A stretch of DNA of 64,000 nt from Dolomedes plantarius (lineage: Eukaryota > Arthropoda > Arachnida > Araneae > Dolomedidae), in the NCBI GenBank assembly GCA_907164885.2, contig OU015501.1, forward strand, positions 23,259,591 through 23,323,590, in the 5' to 3' direction. Under the pieces are notes generated by a model. That model was not told the DNA's origin. It saw only the letters and a program-made list of their open reading frames with translations, and did not search any database. The position numbers and the translations under genes are program-made. Positions 13,761 to 25,904 of the stretch are shown here, one piece after another (the first letter of the stretch is position 1; every line of letters begins with the position of its first letter).

Positions 13761-14117
13761 AGTACAACACTAAAATTTCTCAAGCGCAAGTTATTTGTTT
13801 ACTGAAGAATAAAATTTCCCACCGCATGTGGTTCTCTTGCCATTTTGCTGATTTTATCTCCAAAGCTGTTTGCTTACCCTCTGAAAGTCTCGGATGTACC
13901 CTTAGGCCGGCCGCACACCAAACGCAACAAAACGTTGCGCAACCAAAATGTTTTATCGTGGAAAATGGTGATACATTTTGACTTGTAACGCTAGGTTGAT
14001 TTGATATTTCATCAGTAGTAAGTAAGAACACGGGAATTGAAGAGGTCTGCAGTATTTTGTTCTTGAGGGATGTGTTCAGTTTTTTGGAAAGTAGTTTGAT
14101 CATAATTTTTGGGTGAT

Positions 14118-14350
14118 ATGGCAAGTGAGGAAGTAGAAGTAGCTATTCTTTTGTGGCAATTTATACAATTTTTGGATGAAAAACCATTTCCCTTTCTCAC
14201 ACACAAAAAAATTTACAAAGAAAAGTTGAAAATAAAGCGGCAGTTACGTGAGAAGATTGTAAATAATGTATTTACTCGAATAATGCTAGGACTTTTTTTA
14301 CTTCTAAAATATCGGTATGAGTGGTTCATTCGACACCAATTGAGTGACGC
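14118..14350 (+). pseudogene. Putative Harbinger protein N-terminus, interrupted
   Basis: An ATG at 14118 opens a frame starting MASEEVEVAILLWQFIQFL. Its acidic, helical start resembles the N-termini of Harbinger transposases, but no catalytic motif is present. The frame is cut by the MITE at 14351; beyond the insert I find no continuation with DDE residues. It is best read as the remains of the element's coding region. Confidence 0.45.
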
Positions 14351-14722
14351 CAGGGCCCAATCTAGTTCTTCCTCCGTTCTGGTCAAAAATGGTTTTTGCC
14401 GCACTTTTATATTTAAATTATTTTAAAATATAGTTTTTGGGAGTGAGTGAAATATTTTGTACGTATTTGTTGAATAACAAAAGCTTTTTGTTTTGTAAAC
14501 GTATTAATATAAAAAGCAGTAACAAAAGAAAGACAAATATATAGTTAAGTATCTACTTTTAAATCTAAGAAAAACATAACTTAAAAAATATTTTAAAAAA
14601 TCAATAAAAAAACAACATAAGAAATTTTTTTCCCTCCTTCTACCAATTTTGCCGCCCCTCAAATCTGCCGCTCTGGGCAGATACCCTGCTTGTGCCCCCC
14701 CCCCCCCCTAGATCTGGCCCTG
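14351..14722. mobile_element. hAT-type MITE inside the Harbinger element
   Basis: The ends are CAGGGCCCAATCTAG on the left and CAGGGCCAGATCTAG read from the right. Octamers AGTGACGC (14343-14350) and AGTGATGC (14723-14730) form a duplication with one mismatch. It has no coding capacity, and a C-homopolymer lies near the right end (about 14695-14709). The similar ends of the MITE at 47311-47802 suggest one family. Confidence 0.85.
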
Positions 14723-15277
14723 AGTGATGCAACCCTATTTTTCTTTCTTACTAATATCTTAAAAATGGGGATGTCTGGATTACTTGAGGGCGAGGTTTAT
14801 TCGATTAAATGTGATAAATTGGTGTGGTACATATCTGTAATATTCAATTCCCCAACTATGTCTTGCAAATTTTATTTATTCCATCTTGGTTGTGGTGGTC
14901 CTTCGCTCTAAAATCATAAATTTCTGTCCTTGCGTGGACAAGAACTATCAACTTGTCAGCATCGACCTCCATCTCTTGTTATTATAATAATGCAAAAATC
15001 CTCAACACGGAGCATTAATGAAAATAAAATGCTCGTGTTCCCGCACATGCCCAGATGAAATGTTTCTCCAGCTGTGTGTCGAGGAACATCGGTTAGAGAA
15101 GCATACACTTTTGTTGCAGCAACGTCCCCGAAATGACGCGGGGTGTTTCAAAACAATATTGCATCCAGTATGCAGCACTCTCCTTCGATTACATTGCAGA
15201 CCATACTTCGGATACAGAAAGCTAGCAACAGAAACGTTGCGCACTGTTTTGTTGCATTCGGTGTGTAGCCGGGCTTA

Positions 15278-17462
15278 GGGTTTCGCCTGTCTCATACCAC
15301 AGTCAGACAGCCTCTGAGCTAAGTAACACAGATTGGGATATATTTAATGACAAAAATTTGCAAATGCAGCGCATTTAATTTTTTAAGTACAAAATATAAT
15401 TTTTACTTTTTAATTTTAGCGTTCATACAGCAGTTCAGAAAAATTCGGTATTTTCAATAGCCTCCAGAATAAAAGATTAAATGATTAATGGCAATAACGT
15501 AAAAAACTACTCTCTTCTTCCCCTGTTTGGTTTTAGTTACATCACAAAAAATCCTACGAATAAAAAAATAAACTTTGAAATTCAATAAGTTTGTTCGTTT
15601 TTAAACTTGATATTTATTTGCTGTCATAGACCTCAACGACACAGTGACCATGACCCTAGTTTGCTCGTACTCTAACTTACCCTCTCCATCTGTTATATCC
15701 CTTTACATCCTATAGTTAGTTCTCTACTCTCTTCCACCGTTTTTTCTCTTTTTTTTCAGGGGGAAGGGAGCCGGCAATAATAGCAGACGCAGTAACCTAC
15801 AGTACGTTTAACTTTTAACCCAGTCCCCCCTTTGTCTACCCCCTTTGAAGTAAATCCTATAATAAGTGCAAAAGTATTTTTGAAAGCCTTTCAAGTTCAT
15901 TGTTCTTGGCCGGCCTTGAACCTTGCGAGGCTGCTCTTGAAAAAACTCATAAATAGAAGTCTTGCCTGATAACCAACACCTCAACTGCAGCTTTTACCTG
16001 TTGAAGGTTTCAGTAACCTCCACTCAAGGTTCATGACATCCCATCCTATAGATTCTGCTAGGAGGGGAAAAATCTGTATTATGTTTTTAAACAAGAAGGG
16101 TATTTCTCTCTCCTTTGCTCTTTGACGTCGAGTTTTTCCGTTAAAGACACCTGAATATCGTCGCACTAGTTTGAGATTTTCATGGCCGAAACATGGGATA
16201 ATTAATATGCTTTAAGTCAAACCAACCAGATGTTAAATAATTCCATCATTTATCCTTTCACGCAGATGTAAATGAACAGGAGAGAAAGGGAATTCATCCT
16301 CAGGTTCAAAGGGAAAGGGAGTAAATAGGAGAAAGGAAAGAGATGACACGTGTTCTCTCTCGAGTGATTCACGGGTAAGCTTCTTATGAGCGTAATGGAA
16401 CGCGTGTCTAAACCCCTCTGTTTGCGGGTTACTTTTCCTTATCGTGTATGGATTTGGAACTTTCTTATTTTAGGAGTTAAAAATGTGCATTATTCAATGT
16501 TGACATCCAAATCAAAGAAATTTATTTTTGTCTATAAAAAACAATAAAAAATACCATATAATACATATTGTACATTGTGAGGAGCTTTTATCCAACACGA
16601 AAAATTATAGAAAGGTAAGAGAGGTTATCTTAATATTAAGGTATCTCAGATTCATCAGATGAAATACAATTTCAAATTATCTCTATGAATTGCGATCATT
16701 TACCCGTTGAGATGAAAAGTATCTAGGAAAAAATTCTTTTCCAAGAGTCCTTATTTCATGTTAGAGCTCTGGACTCTATAACTATCAATAATAAGGTAAA
16801 GACACTGTATAATTTTTGCTAATTTACGTTTTACTTGAGGCTAAACTGGATGCAGAATACATTTTTAGTCCTAAATTCCATACCTTATATTTGATGAAAT
16901 TAATAAAAATGTAAATCATAAATTATATATTTTTTATTTTTTGATGAAATTTCCTACATTAGAAAAATAAACTGCTTATATTAAAAGACGTAAAAGTAAA
17001 CTTCTACTCCAGAGAATGTTCTTGTAAATTATTTTTGCTCTTTTAATGAACAGTATCATGTTGACGAAGTAAGATATCCATCTCAAATAGAGCAGGCTTA
17101 GTAATGGGACGCTGATTAAAATACTTAACTTACTTAATACACTTAACTTACCTAATATACTTAACTTACTTAATGGGCTGATGAATTAAAATACTTAACA
17201 GTCGGAAGAATTCTAACAGCCTAGAGTGTAAAACGAGAGCGTTCAATTTATAGGTCAGAAACAATTCCAGTGAGTTTTTTTTAAAGTCTAATTGAGGAGT
17301 GACCATTAAACTGTGAGTTATGATATTCGAAATAAGACTATTTCACTTCGAATAACTTGGTATGACCTAGAAATGAGAATACCCGGGTTTGACTCCTGGT
17401 TTTTGTATAAGGCAGTTACAGTGGCGCCGGCCTTTGATAAGAATAAAAGATCATATTCTTAA
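15278..17462. other. Unannotated DNA
   Basis: No gene was recognised. Around 17121-17172 there is a short minisatellite of CTTAACTTACTTAATA-like units, three to four copies. At 17384-17402 a short T-arm-like string (CCGGGTTTGACTCCTGG) may be a SINE scrap. The rest is AT-rich with pyrimidine-rich patches. Confidence 0.35.
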
Positions 17463-17868
17463 GGCTGTTGTGTATTAACCCTATTGGATTTCCTCACCTC
17501 AATGTTAACCTATGGAGAAAATTTGTCTACTATTTACAGCTACATAAATGCTGATAATCCAATAAAAATGGTATTTTCAGATAGTCTGAACCTTGAAACA
17601 GGATTCATTTTATAAATTTCGTCCACCAAAGGAATTTATGAATGTTTAAGACATACTATACCAGATTTTTCCCCCGAATAACTTAAATTTAAAAATATTA
17701 TTTGTATTTTTTTAAACGTAAAATGCCCCAAGGTGTTAATTTTCTTTCTCTATTACGGTGTACATATTTATAAAAATCTTTAAATCCAAGTCGGCAATCC
17801 TTGGGCACATTTTCTCTATAGGTTAACATTGAGGTGAGCGAATCCAATAGGATAAGTACACAGCAGCT
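17463..17868. mobile_element. TTAA-flanked MITE, copy 1
   Basis: This 406-bp element has inverted ends of about 60 bp, starting GGCTGTTGTGTATTAACCC on the left and AGCTGCTGTGTACTTATCC read from the right. Both then continue through TATTGGATT and TTAACCTAT. TTAA flanks the left end; the right flank is TTGA, one substitution away. TTAA duplication is the piggyBac signature, so this is probably a piggyBac-type MITE. Related copies lie at 27598-27868, 45502-45981 and 48163-48615. Confidence 0.8.
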
Positions 17869-17945
17869 TTGATCAGACATATGACAAAAATTTGGAATGA
17901 AAAAAAAGAAGTTAATAAATATGCGTACTTCGGCATTTTGTAGGT

Positions 17946-18155
17946 CGTGGTGGTCTTGTGGTATGCGCTCTGGCTTTCGGCGTTGAGGGTGCTCAGATCG
18001 AATCCCGACGCGCTCCGCTAAAATACCTCCGTTCGTGTCGTCGATTAATAGGGAGCAATGCGGGTCCGCCTGTATGGTGCCCCCATAATAAAATGGTCTG
18101 CAAAAACTTCGGTGAATAACAACAGGCGAATGTCTATCCGACAAAGTGCCTTCGC
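17946..18155 (+). mobile_element. tRNA-derived SINE, copy 1
   Basis: An A-box-like string (TGGTCTTGTGGTATGCG) and a B-box-like string (CAGATCGAATCCC) are spaced as in an RNA polymerase III promoter. They are followed by a body shared with 30976-31165, including TGCCCCCATAATAAA and GGCGAATGT. It lies about 80 bp right of the TTAA MITE. The tRNA of origin is not clear. Confidence 0.65.
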
Positions 18156-20290
18156 ATTGGAAAAGAAAAACTTCAGCATTTTGTAGTGTTGGTCTCTAAA
18201 AAGAAGACAGAGTGAGAAAAAACATTGAAATGGAGAAGTCTTCACATAGTCGACATAACATAGGTAGTAGAGCAATCTCCTCAGTATGAGGAGACCCGAT
18301 TGCACTTTATAGTCCAGTCAGAAACATTGGTACATCCTTTCCTTACGTAGTAATGTATTGCTCTAGCCCGGATCTTTAATTACCATTGATAATTTAAAGT
18401 TGAAATGTGTTACAAAGTTGCCCTGCCGAGTGGGCTACTTTGTGACATCTGCGTTTTCGTCTTGAAACCCAAGAGGAAAAATTACTTGACACAAAGTTAG
18501 ATAGTAAAACGCTTATCAAAAGCTTGATGCGCAATTATATATAAATATTACAAATATTAGATAGCTTTATCTATATCTTTGACATCAAAGAGACCTCGGG
18601 TGCCCAGAGCAGCCATCAGTTCTTTGAGAAGATTAGGAAATTCGTCTTTCGGCACATTTCTGCTCCTTCAGGTAGTTTTTTCCAAATAGTCAATACTTAT
18701 TTCTCTCCAGTGGTATTTTAGAGGACGGAAAAATGCATTATATTGCTCCTCAATCTAAACCCACATATTGGCAATAAAAAATAATTACAACTTTATTTAT
18801 TATTGTTGGATGTACCAACGTTCAGGGTTAAAATCATGATTCGTTCACACACTTTCAAAAAAAAAAAAAATTCTCACTCGAAATACATTTTTCCTGGTTC
18901 GGGATCTTCAGACTTCCGGACATATAGACAAACTTCCATTCCACCAAGACAGTCCTATCAAATTAATTTGAGTTCGGGAGCCCCTAACATCCCATAGAAA
19001 TAGCATAATTTTTTATCAGGAGTCTCTGTTATGACGATCACTGTACCTTTTGTCTTTACTCATACGTTTTATTTCACCTTAAAACAACTAGAGTGTCTGT
19101 AGATTCGATCTGGATCTCCTATTTTCGGTATCGAGTGCTGACTAATTTACCCTGAAATCATTTCATGATATTCCTTAAAAAATTTCCCATTCTCCCCCGT
19201 CTTAAATTTCCAAATCCTTGGAAAGCCTCAAAATTGCTAGTTTTGTTCGAGACAAACTGTGTGTTATATTGAGAATTCACATTGGCACGCAACGGTGTAT
19301 ATTTAAAAGGACCATCAGAACGTCCGACGTCATCTCTTAGAACTGTTGACGATATGGTAGATGGAACAAAAGAATGGAAGGACAGTAATTAAGAAAAAAA
19401 ACGAAAGCATTTGAGCAGTGTACAAACTTAGTTTTATGTTGCTCTTCCTCCTTTTCCCTTATCAAAAAGCTCATTTTGGGCGCTAATAACACGGAACAAT
19501 GAAACATTTATACCGTGCTTTAAAAATACCCGTAACAAACTAATTTAAAAGAAGTTGAAAACAGAAATGTTCAGATTTTTAAAAATCTTCTTTTAAGCAA
19601 TTCATTAAATATATTTTAATATTTAAAAAAAGGGTAATTACATTAAATGTACCAATTGCAAAAAAGGTAATTGCAAAATGTATAAATTCCAAAAAGGGTA
19701 GTTGCATGAAAATTACATTTTTTAAAAAAAGGGTAATTTTGTTCTTTTGGTTACAAATTTAGATAGAAATTTATTTCCCCCAAAAAGCCCAGAAAATTAA
19801 TTGATTTAAAAAGTGTATGAGTTATTTTTAATGCGCTACATTAGGGGTGTATCTTTAATTTCTTAATCTCGCAATGCTTTTGCATAGACATGATTTCAAT
19901 ATGATTTTTCAATGGCCCAACTTCAAGTTCTTTTATACATCATTCCTTGACATACTTTTTTCTCCCTGCCCCTCCCCTCCAATTAACCGCATTAATGATG
20001 TCCCACGGTAATTACATCATTTTAAAATCTATCTGCATATTTAATTCAAATTACGATTTGACATAGGACATCATCAATCATCTAGCAAAGATTCTTAATA
20101 ACTTAACATAAAACCAAATCAAATGCATTGTACGGCAACAAAGTCAAAAATTATTAACATTTTCCCGTGGGTTTATCGTAAGGAAAGGGTAATATAGTAT
20201 GGAAGGGGATTATGAACTCTAAAATTTTAATCATAGGGCTTATATAGTATGAGTTAGGGGTAATATACGAGAGAAAGAGTAACAGTTCTC
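18156..20290. other. Unannotated DNA
   Basis: No gene was recognised. Between 19620 and 19740 the motif AAAAAGGGTAATT recurs three or four times with variations, a degenerate short repeat. Confidence 0.35.
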
Positions 20291-20818
20291 CTCTACACCT
20301 ATACCACGCTATACGGCCACTCTTTATACGGCATTTCGCTATAACGGCCTTTTTTAATTATGGCACTTTTTCGATTTACGCCCACAATGTTTCGTTATAC
20401 GGCCACAACAGCGGAAAGTGATGATGGCATAATATTATAGCTTAGTGATTCTTCGTGTTAATGTTTGTCATCAGATTAAAACAGTATTTAAACATTTTAC
20501 TTTATGTTTTTTATTATATGTATACATATGTGCATATGATTTCTTTTGTTTTTTTATTTATATGTTTACTTTTTGAATTTCTGTCTATTATTACATTGTT
20601 TTGTACTTTTATTTTTATGTAAGCATTTTTATAGGAAATAAAAAGAATAAAATGCTTTATGAAATGAAAACAACATTATTTATAAAAAATTGGAACAGAT
20701 CGAAAATTAAATTTGTATGGGTTTGTATCAAAATAATTGATTCGTTATACGGCTTTTCGCTTTACGGCTAACTTTTCCGGAACGTATATAGGCCGTAAAG
20801 CGAGGTATGGGTGTACTG
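20291..20818. mobile_element. pogo/Tigger-like MITE
   Basis: The ends are inverted: CTCTACACCTATACCACGC on the left and CAGTACACCCATACCTCGC read from the right, both followed by T.TACGGCC. The words TATACGG and TTTACGG recur just inside each end. TIRs starting CAGTACACC with a C-G-rich subterminal repeat are typical of pogo/Tigger relatives. No clear TA duplication survives, and there is no coding capacity. Confidence 0.65.
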
Positions 20819-21596
20819 CGAAGTTTCCAACGTTGAAATAAACGAACCTGTAGGTACTCCCTGTCTAGCTTAATGTATTCTTATTTTGGCCTGTGATATC
20901 ATAAAATTATTCAACAAATTACTTTTTTAACCAAAAAATGTAAAGCTATTGTTGTCAATTTTGCCATTGTTATTATTTGGATTTATATTACTGCAGTTGT
21001 ATCAAACGTAGGGATTCTCCCATGACTGCATCAATCGTACTTCTCTTCCGCATGTGTTTTCCTTTACATACATATCCTATCATTCAAAATTTATAAAAGA
21101 ATTTTTACTCTTCAAATTATAAACAGGACTACATACAAAAAGTAAATTTTTTTTTTATAATCTGTCTATTTTTTATTATTGTAGAATATATTCGGATATC
21201 CACAGTTCGATCGATTTGCTATCTCCTTTGATAAAATAATCCTCAAAACTGAGCCGTGTTGTTGTTTAAAAAGGGTGATTTACAATGGCACTTTGGAAGC
21301 AGAGAATCTGTTCACTGCGTTTCAAAGGATCAGTTTAAGGTCAAAAGTTTCAAAATGTGCTGATCTATGCAAAATATTATCTGTTAGCAATTTTAATAGA
21401 AACAATAATACTGCTTTGCTAAGCAGGAAATTACTTTTAACCTTCATTTTATCACAGTTCTTTTAACCTCTGGAACGGACCTCTGGAAAGTACTGCGTTG
21501 TACAACCTGATTCGTCGCAAGAAATAAGAAAAAATTGAAAAAGAAAATATTTAAAAATTGAGTGTAAAACAATCTTGCTTTCACCTAAAATCAATC

Positions 21597-21616
21597 TCTC
21601 TCTCTCTCTCTCTCTG

Positions 21617-21651
<35 letters not shown>

Positions 21652-21658
21652 GTATATG

Positions 21659-21689
<31 letters not shown>

Positions 21690-21707
21690 ATGTAAATATA
21701 TATACAT

Positions 21708-21790
<83 letters not shown>
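21597..21790. repeat. Compound microsatellite (TC)n(TA)n(GTAT)n(TG)n(AC)n(TA)n
   Basis: About 190 bp of successive dinucleotide and tetranucleotide tracts. It includes a TG block at 21677-21688 and an AC block at 21710-21725 that can pair with each other. The right edge is the start of a pogo-like MITE. Confidence 0.9.
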
Positions 21791-21793
<3 letters not shown>

Positions 21794-22675
21794 TAACCAC
21801 CGCTTATAGTGATCAGTGGTTGTAAGAATCAGCCGTTTATAAGAATCAATATCGCAAAACCAAAACAAATGTATTATTTCCATGTTAAAATTTTCGCTTT
21901 AAAGAATCAATCCACCGGTTTTAAGAATCAGCTTGCACTCTTCGCTTTCCTTTCATTTTTCCAAAAAAAGCCACTTAAACCCTCAAATGACACGAAGTTC
22001 TTTAATTTTTTTGTTAAAGAAAGACTGATAAGATGGGATGGAATACAGTCGCAAAATGCATCCCTTTCTTTGTTAGACATAACATAATAGTTTCCCCTTA
22101 AACGGTTTAGTACAACACTGTCCAATTAGCTTGAACCGGGGGCATCTTTGCCCGTCCGGGTCCGATCTCTTTTTTCTACCTCCCACATTCTGGTTGCGGC
22201 TTCCTGGACCCTGAAACACATAAATCTTCGGCGAAGTGTCCACTATCACATAGGCAAACCTGACATTAGTAGATTCAGCACGTTATCAAACCGTGAAACG
22301 TAAGCTAGAAGGTGAATCTTCGTCTGAGACTATTGGCATTGAAAGAGGTATAAACAGCCTCCTGAAAACTTCATTACGTCAAACTACCATAGAAAACTTT
22401 TCTTGCTTCCCTTCCTGTAGTTGAAATGTTAAAACTGTTAAGCAGGAATGTTGTAACAAATATTTGATTTTTTCTTCTCTTACTATAATCATGTGTATCT
22501 ACTTATAGGTCTAGAAATTAAGCTGTATTTTTAAAATTATAAAAAATAATTTTAATAAAAGATAATTAACGTAAATTAAAGAGTATTTTATGGTAAATTA
22601 TCTAATATATTTATATATAGGTGTGTGTGTGTGTCTGTCCAAAAACCTAAATTTCGGCTATAAGAATCAAAAACA

Positions 22676-22679
<4 letters not shown>
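21791..22679 (-). mobile_element. pogo-like MITE F, copy 1 (one end lost)
   Basis: The left end CAGTAACCACCGCTTATA matches the right end of the copy at 34415-35204 read in reverse, and homology continues through most of the element. It includes TATAAGAATCA words and a short GT tract. The other terminus is missing: homology breaks off near 22679 and is replaced by (TA)n. No transposase remains. Confidence 0.75.

Positions 22680-22724
<45 letters not shown>
22680..22724. repeat. (TA)n microsatellite
   Basis: A pure TA tract replaces the lost end of MITE F copy 1. Confidence 0.95.
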
Positions 22725-22728
<4 letters not shown>

Positions 22729-23928
22729 TCTATGAATTGCTTTGTCCAGATCTTTGTATGGTGTCATCTCAAAATTTCGGAGCCATGAATTAAAAAACTT
22801 CCCCTTCCCCCATCAGATTTAAACCTGATCTTATTATACATACTGGAAAAGCTTTCCATTTGTTTTAAGACGGTTAGTAAAAACTCGTGGCGGGAAGATT
22901 TGGGATATAACGGGTCTCTGGGGCTCGCATCCGGGTCTTCTGACTCCGAGGCCCCTCTTCTACTAACTTTTAACTAATTACGATTCAAGTGCCGGAATGT
23001 GTGCAAGGGTTCCTCTAAAATGCAACTCGACAGCACAATTACCTCTAGTTTATATAGTTTAGAAAATTTAATGTTATATATTATTAACCAAAGTATTGGT
23101 TTGGTAAATTCTTTAATATTTAGGTTAAATTTTAACTGCTAAAATATCTGTAAACGATCGGAAAACTTGCATACAATTAGGGTTTAATTTTTAATTTTAC
23201 TTTCGTCATAATATTGTTTGTTAAAATTGAACTGCAACAAGTGAAACTCCTCCAGTATGATGCCTAGGTGTAGTCGGTTTTTATCTCTATCGTTTTTCTT
23301 TGGTCCTTCTGTTGATGAAGCGCTTGAGGCTATTTATTTATATATTATTATTATTTACTACTGATTTCATTTTTGTTTTTACGCTGTTGAGTTTGATTAT
23401 TTATGAATGTTCTTTCATTATGAACATCCTATTTTCACATAACTCTTCTTCTTTTTATCATCATCATCATCATCATTTTTATTATAATTATAATTATTAT
23501 TATTATCATCATCATCATCACACATAATATTTATTTTTCCGAAGATAATGAATAATGTTTCACCATCAGTTTTTGTCATATGTTGACCGCTACTAAAATT
23601 ACCATTGGCCTGGCCCGGACATCGAATTCGTGTCTCTTGACTTTGAGGCTGGCGCTTGACTAATAAATTTAACCCGAAGATAAAAGGAACTATTCAGTTT
23701 TTGAAATCCCCTCCGTACATTAGTATAACCGCTATCTCTCAGGAACTGTTGTTCAAAGGAACAAAAAGCAATTTCAGTGTTGCAAGAATAGATTCCTTTT
23801 TCAAAATGTTCTTGATCATCATTGCCCCTACAACGTTCATACATACGCGCATACACATAAACCGATTTTGTGGTTTGAGTATATCAAATTGTTGAATAAC
23901 TTATAATTTGATCTTATAAATAAATAAA

Positions 23929-23931
<3 letters not shown>
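22725..23931. other. Unannotated DNA with a (CAT)n tract
   Basis: A trinucleotide repeat (CAT/ATT type) lies at 23458-23522. GC-richer scraps near 22885-22965 and 23605-23655 look like decayed SINE or element pieces, but I could not align them with anything else in the window. No gene was recognised. Confidence 0.35.

Positions 23932-24020
<89 letters not shown>
23932..24020. repeat. (TA)n microsatellite
   Basis: About 89 bp of TA; transposon C is inserted at its right edge. Confidence 0.95.
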
Positions 24021-24024
<4 letters not shown>

Positions 24025-24026
<2 letters not shown>

Positions 24027-25498
24027 GGGTGTCCCATAACGATTGGGACAAATTTTAAGGGGAGGTAGGGCATGTCAAAAGGATTCAAAATTGCATAGCA
24101 ACCCATGGTCGTAAACGTCAGCGTACGCCGCTAGGTGGTGTTGGAGCGGACAGATCCCGAGGAGGAAAATCTGATTTTTCGTCATTCGAGCAATAGTCGC
24201 CTTAAGAACATGCAACATCATTCGAATAAGTAGCTGGCAGACATGCATTTAGTGTATGGACAGGCCGATTGCAATGCACGAGCAGCTCAACGACTGTATC
24301 GCGAACGGTTCCCACAGCGAGATATACCGGACCGCCGTGTGTTTTCGAATGTCCATCACAATTTGAGTGAATATTGTTCATTCAGAGGTAGTAGGAAGTG
24401 TGAGGGTAGGCCACGAGTGACTCGTACGCCCTCCATGGAACAGAATGTGCTGGATGCCGTAGAGAGGAATCCGAGTACCAGCATACGTGCCGTCGCTGCT
24501 GCAGTAAGACGATCTCGGAAAACTGAACAGCGTGTTTCGCAAGCCGAATCCTTATACCCATATCATCTTCAAAGGGTACAGGCACTTCTCCCCTCAGATC
24601 ATCCTGCACGTGTGCGTTTTGCGCAGTGGTATCTCGACCAATGTGGCCAAGATGTAAATTTTCCATCTTACGTTTTGTTCACGGATGAGTCATATTTCAC
24701 GCGAGATGGTGTGTTTAACAAACACAATGCGCATTTATGGGCTCACGAGAACCCTCACGGAGTGTGACTGCATGATGCCCAACATCGCTTTTCAGTAAAT
24801 GTTTGGGCTGGTTTGGTCGGTAACTACTTAGTCGGGCCTTACCTGTTATCATCACCTTTGACATCGGCAAAGTATCTCATCTTTTTGGAAGAGGTTTTAC
24901 CAGGGTTACTTCAGTCTGTGCCACAAAATGTGAGAAGAAACATGTGGTTCCAACATGATGGGGCGCCTCCCCATTGTGGAAGATGTGTTCAGAGCCATTT
25001 GAGTGCTTCGTTTGGTCAACAGTGGATTGGGCGTGGCGGACCGGTTGCCTGGACCCCACGCTCTCCGGATTTAAGCAGCCTGGATTTCTTTCTTTGGGGT
25101 TAACTTAAATGTGCTGTGTATGACACACCTGTCGAGTCTGAAATGGGTCTGGTTCCAAGAATTGTTTTCGCTGCTGCAGATATCCAAGCAAATCCAGGTG
25201 TTTAGGAACATGTCCGCTAATCCATGGTCTGTCGCTGTAATGCTTGCATCTCTTGTAATGGTGGAAACTTTGAGCATCTTTTGTAACCTTTTCAAATGAT
25301 ATCATCTACCACAGCATATAAAATATTTATGAGCAATAAATATTTCTGATAATCTCTGTCTTGTATTCCTTCATTTCTTGTACTTCTGATACCACTTTCC
25401 CATGACATTTGCGACCATGGGTTGCTATGCAATTTTGAATCCTTTTGACATGCCCTACCTCCCCTTAAACTTTGTCCCAATCATTATGGGACACCCGG
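24025..25498 (+). mobile_element. Tc1/mariner transposon C (DD41D type) with ~90-bp TIRs
   Basis: The inverted ends run about 93 bp (24025-24117 and the mirror region before 25498). They start CAGGGTGTCCCATAACGATT and CCGGGTGTCCCATAATGATT, then stay nearly identical up to CCCATGGTCG. TA follows the right end at 25499-25500. The left flank is CA, within a TA tract, so the duplication has probably mutated. It encodes one transposase of the same type as the neighbouring element D. Confidence 0.9.
24243..25286 (+). pseudogene. DD41D-type transposase with multiple in-frame stops
   Basis: The frame from the ATG at 24243 to TAA at 25284-25286 covers 347 codons. The N-terminus (MHLVYGQADCNARAAQRLY, then CEGRPRVTRTP) is a DUF4817-type helix-turn-helix region. 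The DDE core has LFTDESYFTRDGVF, WFQHDGAPPH and SLDFFLWG, with 41 residues between the second and third Asp. Four stops lie in the same frame: TGA at 24765, TAA at 25101, TAG at 25203 and TAA at 25218. The linker before RVSQAESLYPYHLQR appears shortened relative to element D. It has no frameshift but is clearly dead. The family has been linked to rosa or Visitor elements by its spacing; that label is inference. Confidence 0.9.
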
Positions 25499-25504
25499 TA
25501 TATA

Positions 25505-25508
25505 CAGG

Positions 25509-25554
<46 letters not shown>

Positions 25555-25574
25555 CGTATACATACACATACATA
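25505..25574. repeat. Microsatellite between transposons C and D
   Basis: TA, then TG, then a degenerate CATA tract fills the 78 bp between the two elements. C and D therefore sit side by side in one original TA-rich microsatellite. Confidence 0.9.
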
Positions 25575-25863
25575 TACAGGGTGTCCCAAAACGACCGCAT
25601 AAACTCTGCACAGCTAGATTCCTCGTTTGGAGTACATAAAAACTGCCCAAAGAAGCGTTCCTGAACGATTCATAGTTTATGAGAAAAATACGAAAAACAA
25701 AGTATGACGTCACTGCCGGTGCAAGAAAAAAACACTTTATTGGACATATCAACAACAATATTTGCATATCTTTCCAGACGATAATGTTTAAAACGTTCGC
25801 CCCGCATATCGCGTCATGCATACGCGCGCGCCATGGAATGACGTTAAGCCGCCGTTGAACTGG

Positions 25864-25872
25864 TATTTAAAA
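25864..25872 (+). promoter_or_regulatory. TATA-like box of transposon D
   Basis: TATTTAAAA lies 33 bp upstream of the transposase ATG at 25905. The role is inferred from position. Confidence 0.45.
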
Positions 25873-25904
25873 GGCTGCATCTTGCAGCTACCGGTAGTCT
25901 TCGT

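Larger units (their letters stand above)
13905..15274 (+). mobile_element. PIF/Harbinger-like transposon
   Basis: A 3-bp target duplication TTA lies at 13902-13904 and 15275-15277. The ends are inverted: GGCCGGCCGCACACC on the left, GCCCGGCTACACACC read from the right. Both continue into a region with GCAACAAAAC and a GCGCAAC word. The 3-bp TTA duplication and the G-rich start are hallmarks of PIF/Harbinger. A hAT-type MITE has inserted at 14351-14722. The total of 1370 bp includes that insert, so the element itself is about 990 bp and too short to be autonomous. Confidence 0.85.
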
